The notes under the pieces were generated by a model. It searched no databases, had not been told where the DNA came from, and saw only the letters and a list, made by a program, of their open reading frames with translations. The position numbers were made by a program, and so were the translations under genes. From assembly GCF_964187635.1 (NCBI RefSeq), contig NZ_CAXLMO010000098.1:1-64000 (forward strand): 64,000 bases of DNA. The letters run 5' to 3'. Below, in pieces: positions 44,241-51,694 of the stretch. The stretch's first letter is position 1. Each line of letters opens with the position of its first letter. This DNA is from Seribacter sulfatis. GTDB lineage: Bacteria; Verrucomicrobiota; Verrucomicrobiia; Opitutales; Seribacteraceae.

Positions 44241-44933
44241 TTACGAAAGATTAAGAGTACTGGTGTCGAGTTTAACGCTCGGGCTCATTGTACTGCTAAT
44301 GTAAACATTTTTAATAAATTTTCCCTTAAAGCCATCTGGTCTCGAGGACAAAACCGCTTCTAACGCAGTCGACGTATTTTCCTGCAACTGAACTGAAGTA
44401 AAAGATCTTTTACCCACGACGACAGCGAGTGAACCAGTTTTATCCATTTTAAATTCAACTCTTCCTGCCTTTACCGCAGTAATTGCTTCCGCAACATTAT
44501 CGGTAACTGTACCAGCTTTTGGGGTAGGCATCAAACCTCTTGGACCAAGCACACGAGCAATACTGCGAACACTTTTCATTGAATCTGTTGTAGCAAGGGC
44601 CACATCGAAGTCCATCCATCCGTCTTTGACCTTTTTGATTAACTCATCAAGTCCAGCATGATCAGCACCTGCTGCTTTAGCTTCATCCGCATTATCGGTA
44701 AAAACAATCACACGAACTTCTTTACCGCTTCCATGGGGTAAATTTACAATTCCCCTTACACCCTGAGAGCTTTGCTTAGGATCAACGCCTAAAGAACAAG
44801 AGAGTTCTATTGTTTCATCAAAATTTACTTTTTCAAATTTTTCAAGTCTACCGAACGCATCCGAAAGTGTGCTTGTTTCGTCCTGTGAAAAACCTTCCAT
44901 AGACTTGCGATATTTTTTACTACGAGAAATCAT
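44241..44933 (-). CDS. rplA: 50S ribosomal protein L1
   Basis: L1-stalk protein that helps release E-site tRNA. It has 230 residues: KFEKVNFDETIELSCSLGVDPKQSSQGVRGIVNLPHGSGK, LGPRGLMPTPKAGTVT, VEFKMDKTGSLAVVVGK, YISSTMSPSVKLD. The L1 autoregulatory site usually upstream of rplK is not evident. Confidence 0.98.
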   Translation of the reverse strand: MISRSKKYRKSMEGFSQDETSTLSDAFGRLEKFEKVNFDETIELSCSLGVDPKQSSQGVRGIVNLPHGSGKEVRVIVFTDNADEAKAAGADHAGLDELIKKVKDGWMDFDVALATTDSMKSVRSIARVLGPRGLMPTPKAGTVTDNVAEAITAVKAGRVEFKMDKTGSLAVVVGKRSFTSVQLQENTSTALEAVLSSRPDGFKGKFIKNVYISSTMSPSVKLDTSTLNLS

Positions 44934-44944
44934 GTTAAATTAGA

Positions 44945-45370
44945 TTAATTGGAGACTTCGATTCCCATACTTCTTGCCGTACCTTCTATTATCCTACAAG
45001 CAGCATCTTCATCAGATGCGTTTAAATCATTTTGCTTAGTCTTTACAATGTCCTTGATTTGATCACGGGTTACCGTACCGACCTTATCTCGATTCGGAAC
45101 ACCAGAACCTTTGGCTAAACCAGCAGCTTTCTTCAGTAGTACGGAAGCAGGGGGTGACTTAAGAATAAAACTAAATGAACGATCTGAGTATACTGTTATT
45201 ACAACCGGTAAGATCAAACCTGCTTGATCTTTAGTTTTTGCGTTAAATTCTTTACAAAAACCCATGATGTTTACACCTTGTGCACCCAACGCTGGACCAA
45301 CAGGGGGTGCAGGATTGGCTGCACCAGCAGGTAATTGAAGTTTAATAAGACCAACAGCTTTCTTAGACAT
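44945..45370 (-). CDS. rplK: 50S ribosomal protein L11
   Basis: GTPase-centre protein and sensor for RelA activation. From ATG 45370 (MSKKAVGLIKLQLPAGAANP) it has 141 residues: PVGPALGAQGVNIMGFCKEFNAKT is the conserved N-terminal block. A longer frame to 45409 would overlap nusG and is not used. Confidence 0.97.
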   Translation of the reverse strand: MSKKAVGLIKLQLPAGAANPAPPVGPALGAQGVNIMGFCKEFNAKTKDQAGLILPVVITVYSDRSFSFILKSPPASVLLKKAAGLAKGSGVPNRDKVGTVTRDQIKDIVKTKQNDLNASDEDAACRIIEGTARSMGIEVSN

Positions 45371-45378
45371 TATAAATA

Positions 45379-45957
45379 TTATTCTTGATCGGCTTTTTCG
45401 ACTTGCCAAAATTCTAGTTCAACAGGAGTGAATCGGCCAAAAATGGAAACCGAAACTTTAAGAGTTCCTTTTGCTGGGTCAATGTCCTCAATTTCACCAG
45501 TTAAGTTTAAGAAAGGTCCATCTAGTATTTTGACCACTTCACCAACAGTAAATTGAACTTTTGGAACTTCTTTTCCTTTTGCTTCATCCACTTGATTTAA
45601 GATACGTGAAATCTCATCATCACGAAGCGGTGTTGGATTTTCCTTACCAATAAAGTTAATTACACCGTCCGTATCCTTGACCTTATACCAAGGTTCTTTC
45701 TTAAGAGTACCTTGATCATCATAAAGTTTCATTTCTACAAATACATAACCGGGATAAAACTTACGGTCCCTTTGTCTTTTTTTGCCGTTCTTAACCTCAG
45801 ATACAGTTTCGATAGGAACAAGAACTTCATTCAAATTCTTCGCGAAATGCTCATCTTCTTCTTTATACTTGGCAAAGTAACGGCGCACTTTGTCCTCGTG
45901 ATTAGACAGACATTGTACGGCATACCATCTCATTCCAGTTGATAAAGTATCGTTCAT
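45379..45957 (-). CDS. nusG: Transcription termination/antitermination factor NusG
   Basis: Binds RNA polymerase and couples it to S10/Rho. It has 192 residues: NGN domain WYAVQCLSNHEDKVRR, FYPGYVFVEM, and the C-terminal KOW domain FTVGEVVKILDGPFLNLTGEIEDID. It lies between secE and rplK as usual. Confidence 0.97.
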   Translation of the reverse strand: MNDTLSTGMRWYAVQCLSNHEDKVRRYFAKYKEEDEHFAKNLNEVLVPIETVSEVKNGKKRQRDRKFYPGYVFVEMKLYDDQGTLKKEPWYKVKDTDGVINFIGKENPTPLRDDEISRILNQVDEAKGKEVPKVQFTVGEVVKILDGPFLNLTGEIEDIDPAKGTLKVSVSIFGRFTPVELEFWQVEKADQE

Positions 45958-45969
45958 GAAGTGTAAGGA

Positions 45970-46176
45970 TTAGCTAGACCGAAGGTATTGAGTTACAAAC
46001 TCCACCCAATTAGATAAAGAAAAATCTGAAACAGAAATAAAGCAGCCTAATATAACTACACCGATTACAACAACTATTGTAGATTCGCGAAGCTCAGCAA
46101 AAGTGGGCCAACTTGCTTTCCCAAGTTCAGCAATAGTCTCCTTGTAAAAGGTTCTAACTTTCTTAAACGGATTCAA
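45970..46176 (-). CDS. secE: Preprotein translocase subunit SecE
   Basis: Single-span stabiliser of SecY. It has 68 residues: an amphipathic helix (FYKETIAELGKASWPTFAELRESTIVV) followed by one transmembrane segment. The only sensible start is TTG 46176, 13 nt after the CCA end of tRNA-Trp, so the ribosome-binding region lies practically against the tRNA, and processing there would leave a very short leader. Confidence 0.92.
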   Translation of the reverse strand: MNPFKKVRTFYKETIAELGKASWPTFAELRESTIVVVIGVVILGCFISVSDFSLSNWVEFVTQYLRSS

Positions 46177-46188
46177 TTTTATTATAAA

Positions 46189-46264
<76 letters not shown>

Positions 46265-46306
46265 CAAGTTTTAATTGGGTGGATTTGCGAGTAGTAATCT
46301 AAATGA

Positions 46307-47506
46307 TTAAGAAATTTCAGTAATGTTACCCGCTCCAATAGTTTTGCCACCCTCGCGAATAGCAAATCTTTGTCCAGGTTCCATTGCGATTGACTTTTGA
46401 AGTTCTATTTCAACACCCAGATTGTCACCTGGCATTACCATTTCAACACCTTCAGGTAAATGAACAATCCCGGTGACATCTGCGGTACCAAAGAAGAATT
46501 GTGGACGATAACCTTTGAAAAATGGGGTGTGCCTTCCACCTTCTTCTTTGTTAAGAACATAAATTTGGGCTTTCGCTTTGACATGGGGCTTTATGCTACC
46601 TGGAGCAGCAAGTACGTGACCTCTCTGTATATCAGCTTTTTCAATTCCACGAAGCAGTATTCCAACATTATCACCTGCTTGACCTTGTCCTAATTCCTTA
46701 CGAAACATCTCAACACCGGTACATGTAGTCTTACGAGATTCTCCAAGACCAACAATTTCAACTTCTTCACCGACCTTGATTCTTCCACGCTCGATTCTTC
46801 CAGTTGCAACAGTACCACGTCCTGTAATTGTAAAAACGCCTTCCACTGCCATCAATAAAGGTTTGTCAACATCACGTACGGGTTCGGCTACTTCAGTATC
46901 AATGGCATCCATTAATTTCTGAATCGAACCTAGGCCCAAATCACTCTCTTCATTTTCAAGTGCCTTGGTAGCAGAACCGCGGATGATTTTTGCATTGTCA
47001 CCATCGAATTCATACTTGCTCAACAAATCGCGAATTTCCATGTCGACTAATTCAAGTAATTCTTCGTCATCACCAGACATAAGGTCGCATTTATTGAGAA
47101 AAACTACCAAATTAGGAACATCTACTTGGCGAGCAAGAAGGATATGTTCTCTAGTTTGAGGCATGGGGCCAGTAGTAGCATCTACTACTAAAATAGCTCC
47201 GTCCATTTGAGCTGCACCCGTGATCATATTCTTAACAAAATCAGCGTGACCAGGGCAGTCTACATGAGCGTAATGCCTGTTTGCTGATTCGTACTCAACA
47301 TGAGAAACTGCAATCGTTACAATTTTAGACGAGTCACGTACTGTTCCGCCTTTCGCTATATCGGCATAGCTTTTTACTTCTGCAAGTCCTTGACGGGCTT
47401 GAGCATGTAAAATTGCTGTCGTGAGTGTTGTTTTACCATGGTCTACGTGACCGATGGTACCTACATTAACGTGGGGTTTTGTGCGTTGGAACTGTTCTTT
47501 GGCCAT
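46307..47506 (-). CDS. tuf: Elongation factor Tu
   Basis: Delivers aminoacyl-tRNA to the ribosome. It has 399 residues with GHVDHGKTT (19-27), DCPGHADF and NKCD GTP-binding motifs, and the C-terminal domain to VTEIS. It is flanked by tRNA-Thr (26 bp upstream) and tRNA-Trp. It is the only tuf in the window; none lies between fusA and rpsJ. Confidence 0.98.
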   Translation of the reverse strand: MAKEQFQRTKPHVNVGTIGHVDHGKTTLTTAILHAQARQGLAEVKSYADIAKGGTVRDSSKIVTIAVSHVEYESANRHYAHVDCPGHADFVKNMITGAAQMDGAILVVDATTGPMPQTREHILLARQVDVPNLVVFLNKCDLMSGDDEELLELVDMEIRDLLSKYEFDGDNAKIIRGSATKALENEESDLGLGSIQKLMDAIDTEVAEPVRDVDKPLLMAVEGVFTITGRGTVATGRIERGRIKVGEEVEIVGLGESRKTTCTGVEMFRKELGQGQAGDNVGILLRGIEKADIQRGHVLAAPGSIKPHVKAKAQIYVLNKEEGGRHTPFFKGYRPQFFFGTADVTGIVHLPEGVEMVMPGDNLGVEIELQKSIAMEPGQRFAIREGGKTIGAGNITEIS

Positions 47507-47532
47507 TTGTTTGACTTAGTTTGAATTTTATG

Positions 47533-47608
<76 letters not shown>

Positions 47609-47637
47609 GGGGGGCATGGAGTTAGAGAAAAGTGTTT

Positions 47638-47666
47638 GAAGGTAGAGAAAAGTGATTTTTTGTCAA
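47638..47666 (-). promoter_or_regulatory. Promoter for tRNA-Thr-tuf and the following cluster
   Basis: The minus strand has a perfect TTGACA (47661-47666), then 16 bp and TACCTT (47639-47644). It would start transcription about 24 nt before tRNA-Thr. A 12-bp direct repeat, tagagaaaagtg (47623-47634 and 47643-47654), overlaps it. The -10 is a poor match, so the assignment is tentative. Confidence 0.45.
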
Positions 47667-47717
47667 GTAAAACCAAATTTTTGTCACAAACATGTTTCTA
47701 CTTTTTACATTATAAAC

Positions 47718-47746
47718 TTGATTTACTTAGATAAATTTTAGATAGT
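47718..47746 (+). promoter_or_regulatory. Possible promoter for tRNA-Gly
   Basis: TTGATT (47718-47723) and GATAGT (47741-47746) are spaced by 17 bp and end 12 bp before tRNA-Gly. Both hexamers match the sigma-70 consensus at four of six bases. Confidence 0.35.
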
Positions 47747-47758
47747 TTATCTCGGAAC

Positions 47759-47834
<76 letters not shown>

Positions 47835-47836
47835 TT

Positions 47837-48607
47837 TCAACTTATTAGCAATTGAGCAAACTCTTGTTCTATTTCGGGTTTACAAGCCACTATGGAAGTA
47901 AAATCTTTCTTTTTTGAAAAATCTACTATCGATAAACCTGCACCTTTTAAAATTGGTATCAGTGGTAAAATGTCAAAGGGTTTTAAATCGATATCTAACA
48001 TTGCATCAGCCTTTCCAGTGCATAAAAGATAGTACCCATAACAGTCACCCCAGGTTCTAAATTGAGCCTCTCGTTTCTTTAACCTTTGCCAATTTGAAGC
48101 AATAGAAGATTGTGAAATACTTTTTTCGTCTGTTGTTAGAATGAGAGATTCATCCCATGAAACAAAGGGTGAACATTCTGTTTTTATTCCATTTAATAAA
48201 CAAGAGTCATTATCTCCAACCAATAAATCATTCCCTAATTTAGGAAGTCGCATACAACCATAAGCAGGGTAATCATTATACAAATACCCTATCAAAGTTC
48301 CAAACAAAGGAATCCCCCTGGCAAAACTAAATGTTCCGTCAATGGGATCAATAATCCAGATGCTTTCCGCACTTTTTTCTTTATTTGCCAACTCCTCACC
48401 AACTATTCCGTGACTCGGGTAAGATAATTCAATCTGTTCTCTGATAAAATGTTCTGTATTTAAATCAACATCTGTAACGATTGTCCCATCGCATTTTTTT
48501 CTTTTATTTACAATATTTGTATCAAAGCATTTATTGATAGATAAAGATGTTTCGGTTGTAATTTTTTCTACAAATTCAGTAAAAACTGGAAAACTTATTT
48601 TATTCAT
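47837..48607 (-). CDS. hisN: Histidinol-phosphatase, inositol-monophosphatase family (HisN-like)
   Basis: It has 256 residues with the metal-binding signature of the IMPase superfamily: E71 (GEE), D87 and D90 (IDPIDGT) and D212 (LKPFDI). The segment RTWGDCYGY (184-192) is characteristic of the HisN type of histidinol-phosphatase. The his genes at 12-16 kb include a HisB without its phosphatase half, so this gene can supply that step (histidinol phosphate to histidinol). Another IMPase-family phosphatase remains possible. It is divergent from the exonuclease gene with 16 bp between starts. Confidence 0.85.
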   Translation of the reverse strand: MNKISFPVFTEFVEKITTETSLSINKCFDTNIVNKRKKCDGTIVTDVDLNTEHFIREQIELSYPSHGIVGEELANKEKSAESIWIIDPIDGTFSFARGIPLFGTLIGYLYNDYPAYGCMRLPKLGNDLLVGDNDSCLLNGIKTECSPFVSWDESLILTTDEKSISQSSIASNWQRLKKREAQFRTWGDCYGYYLLCTGKADAMLDIDLKPFDILPLIPILKGAGLSIVDFSKKKDFTSIVACKPEIEQEFAQLLIS

Positions 48608-48623
48608 TTAGATTTTTTAAAAT

Positions 48624-49121
48624 ATGCAAATTTTAGCCCTGGACTTTGAAGGTTCACTCTCCAATGGAATACGAGAAATAGGTTTAATCACATCAGTTAA
48701 TTCCACAATAGTAAGTTTAGCGGAACAAACAATTCGAAATGAAGCTGAATGTATCGAGTTCTTTAAAACAATATTTAAGAAAATACCTGATTTTATAATA
48801 TCACACAATGTACCAACAGAGAAAAATCTTCTTAAAAAGTATCTACCTTACAGTAATATTACCAGTACAAACCATGGAGTGGAATGGGGACCGTGGCTCG
48901 ATACTAAAGAAATGTATAAAATACTTTATCCCCAATTGGAAGAATACGGATTAGAGCACTTAACTAATATTTTTATTAAAGAAGAGAGCTCTGTACTAGC
49001 TAAAAGACATTGCCGAGAAGATAAAAGAACCCCTCACAACGCCTTGTATGATACAATATGTGCCTTCTTGCTTTATAAAAGATTAGCAAGTATCGTAAAT
49101 ATAAAACAGTTTATTCGGTAG
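48624..49121 (+). CDS. DEDDh-type 3'-5' exonuclease domain protein
   Basis: It has 165 residues. LALDFEGS gives D7 and E9, SHN (60-62) starts the second motif with E66 where aspartate is usual, and HNALYD gives the H138/D143 pair of the DEDDh family. The family includes the DNA polymerase III epsilon proofreader and RNase T; the exact substrate cannot be told. It is short, consisting of the domain only. Its 3' end overlaps the convergent gyrA by 11 bp. Confidence 0.75.
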   Translation: MQILALDFEGSLSNGIREIGLITSVNSTIVSLAEQTIRNEAECIEFFKTIFKKIPDFIISHNVPTEKNLLKKYLPYSNITSTNHGVEWGPWLDTKEMYKILYPQLEEYGLEHLTNIFIKEESSVLAKRHCREDKRTPHNALYDTICAFLLYKRLASIVNIKQFIR

Positions 49122-51684
49122 AATCAGTTTTGGTATCGTGGTCAGTGTTTAGATTACCTGTATCTGTTTCTGGCTCGTTTTCTAGCAAGTTTTCGGATTC
49201 CGTCCCCTCCTCTTCGAGTTCATCACCTTCGTCGAGTTCTATAACTTCAGAAATAGCTGTTAATTTGTCTTTACCGGATAAATTAACGAGCTTTACCCCC
49301 TTCGAACCTCGGCTTGTTTCCCGGACATTATTAACAGGGCAACGAACAGCCTGTCCGTTACTTGTGATCATTAAGATTTCACTCTCGGGATCTACGCTCA
49401 GTGCACCGATTATTCTGTCAGTATTCATTGCAGTAACACCCTGACCGCCTCTTTTCCTTGGGGTAGCATCTTCAACCGAATCACTATCAAGTTTTCCACC
49501 GTTTGGAAGAAACGCACTGAACCGAGTACGGATACCTAGACCATTTTGTCCTGCAATCAGTAATAATTTTTGATCATCAACCACCAGGCAAGAATCTACT
49601 TGATCTTTGGGTTTGAGTCTAATCCCACGAACGCCTCTAGTTACTCTGCCTTGGTCTCGTAATTGATCGCAGCAAAACCGCAGTCCTTTTCCGTTTTTGG
49701 TTAAAATTAAAATATGATCATCCGGATTCGTTTTGATCGCCTTTAATACAGTATCACCTTCATCAACATTAATGCCAATAATTCCACCCTTGCGATGGTT
49801 TTTGTACGCATTTATCTTTGTTTTTTTGATTACTCCTTTTTGAGTACATAAAACTAATGATTGATCAGATTCAAAGGAATCAATCGCAATAAGGGCAGCA
49901 ACCTTTTCGCTTTTTTGCATTTCGAGAAGATTGATTATATTTCTACCCTTTGCAATTCTACTTCCCTCTGGTATTTCATAAGCTTTTCCAACGTAGACAC
50001 GACCATTTTTCATAAAAAACATGAGTGTATCGTGCGCATTGCAAGTTTGTAAAATTTCGACAGGATCTTCCTCCTTTTGACCACTCCCAATTACTCCTTT
50101 TCCTCCACGATTTTGTGAACGAAATTCTTCGACGCCAGTTCTTTTTATGAATCCGCTTTTTGTAATCGTAACAACACAACCATCATTAGGAATTAAATCT
50201 TCCATTCTAACATCGCCTTCATACTCCGTTATTGTGCATTTTCTTTCGTCTGCGTATACATCTCTCAAGGCACTTAATTCATCTTTTATTACGGATAAGA
50301 GTATATGTTCATTTTCAATAATTTCTTTGAGTCCTGAGATAATCGTCATTAATTCTTGATATTCAGCGTCAATTTTCTCTCTTTCCATACCAGTCAATTG
50401 GTATAATCGTAAATCAAGAATTGCATTCACTTGCCTGTCAGAAAGAGTATATTTTGCGACTAAATTAGATTTCGCTTCAATTCGGTTTGCTGAAGCTCGA
50501 ATTATACGAACAAAATCATCTAAATTATCTTGTGCAATTTTATAGCCTTCTAGTATATGAGCTCGATCCTCAGCCTTCCTCAATCTGAATTGAGTTCTTC
50601 TAAGAATTACCTCTCTCCGATGGTCAACATAACACTCCAAAGCTTCCTTAATGTTCATCTGCCTTGGCCTTCTCTTATCTAAGGCCAATAGAATAACGCC
50701 AAAACTACTTTCAAGTGCAGTTAGTTTAAAAAGTTTGTTGATGGTAACTCTCTCAATTTCTCCGAGTTTAAGCTCTACAACGATACGAGTCGTTTCGGTC
50801 GATTCATCTCTAAGATCGCTCACTCCATCAAGAATTTTTTCTTTCACCAAATCTGCAATTCTAGTTACTAAAGTTGCACGATTTGCATTATACGGAATTT
50901 CAGAAATTATTATTTGTTGTTTTCCATTCGGCAATTCTTCAGTAGTTATTGTACCTCTCATTCTTACTATGCCACGACCGGTATGCATGTAGGAATTAAT
51001 TCCGGATCTACCCGCTATTGTACCGCCCGTTGGAAAATCGGGTCCCGGTAGTATTTCCATAATTTGCTCAATCGTACAATTAGGCTCATCGATTAGTAAG
51101 GTTACGGCGTCAATCAGTTCACCCAAATTATGGGGGGGTATGTTAGTCGCCATACCCACAGCGATACCAGAAGAACCGTTCATCAGGAGGCTGGGCAGGG
51201 AAGACGGCAAAACTGTAGGTTCAGTAGAACTTTCTTTGTAATTAGGGGCAAAGTCGACTGTATCTTCGTCGATATCCTTGAGTAATTCTTCCGCTATTTT
51301 AGTCAATCGACATTCTGTGTATCGATATGCTGCCGCAGAATCTCCATCGACTGAACCAAAATTACCTTGACCATCTACCAACGGATACCTCATTACCCAC
51401 GGTTGTGCCATTCTTACTAATGTATCATATACCGAACTATCGCCATGCGGGTGATAATTTTTTAAGACCTCTCCCACTACACCAGCACACTTATCGTACG
51501 CCCTGCTGTGCAACAAGCCCTCCCGTAGCATAGCATACAAAACCCTGCGATGTACTGGTTTAAAACCATCCCGAACATCTGGTAAGGCTCGACTTACTAT
51601 CACTGACATCGAATAATCGATGTAAGCAGATTGCATAATATCGCTTATATTTCCCGAAAAGAGTGATTTATTATTGTCTGTCAT
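49111..51684 (-). CDS. gyrA: DNA gyrase subunit A
   Basis: Cuts and rejoins DNA during negative supercoiling. It has 857 residues. The catalytic tyrosine is Y122 (AYRYTE); the quinolone region has S83 and D87 as in E. coli. The C-terminal beta-pinwheel has a GyrA-box variant QNRGGKG. The last 40 residues are acidic. It is 10 bp downstream of gyrB, so the two form one operon. Confidence 0.98.
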   Translation of the reverse strand: MTDNNKSLFSGNISDIMQSAYIDYSMSVIVSRALPDVRDGFKPVHRRVLYAMLREGLLHSRAYDKCAGVVGEVLKNYHPHGDSSVYDTLVRMAQPWVMRYPLVDGQGNFGSVDGDSAAAYRYTECRLTKIAEELLKDIDEDTVDFAPNYKESSTEPTVLPSSLPSLLMNGSSGIAVGMATNIPPHNLGELIDAVTLLIDEPNCTIEQIMEILPGPDFPTGGTIAGRSGINSYMHTGRGIVRMRGTITTEELPNGKQQIIISEIPYNANRATLVTRIADLVKEKILDGVSDLRDESTETTRIVVELKLGEIERVTINKLFKLTALESSFGVILLALDKRRPRQMNIKEALECYVDHRREVILRRTQFRLRKAEDRAHILEGYKIAQDNLDDFVRIIRASANRIEAKSNLVAKYTLSDRQVNAILDLRLYQLTGMEREKIDAEYQELMTIISGLKEIIENEHILLSVIKDELSALRDVYADERKCTITEYEGDVRMEDLIPNDGCVVTITKSGFIKRTGVEEFRSQNRGGKGVIGSGQKEEDPVEILQTCNAHDTLMFFMKNGRVYVGKAYEIPEGSRIAKGRNIINLLEMQKSEKVAALIAIDSFESDQSLVLCTQKGVIKKTKINAYKNHRKGGIIGINVDEGDTVLKAIKTNPDDHILILTKNGKGLRFCCDQLRDQGRVTRGVRGIRLKPKDQVDSCLVVDDQKLLLIAGQNGLGIRTRFSAFLPNGGKLDSDSVEDATPRKRGGQGVTAMNTDRIIGALSVDPESEILMITSNGQAVRCPVNNVRETSRGSKGVKLVNLSGKDKLTAISEVIELDEGDELEEEGTESENLLENEPETDTGNLNTDHDTKTDSTE

Positions 51685-51694
51685 TATAAAATTA

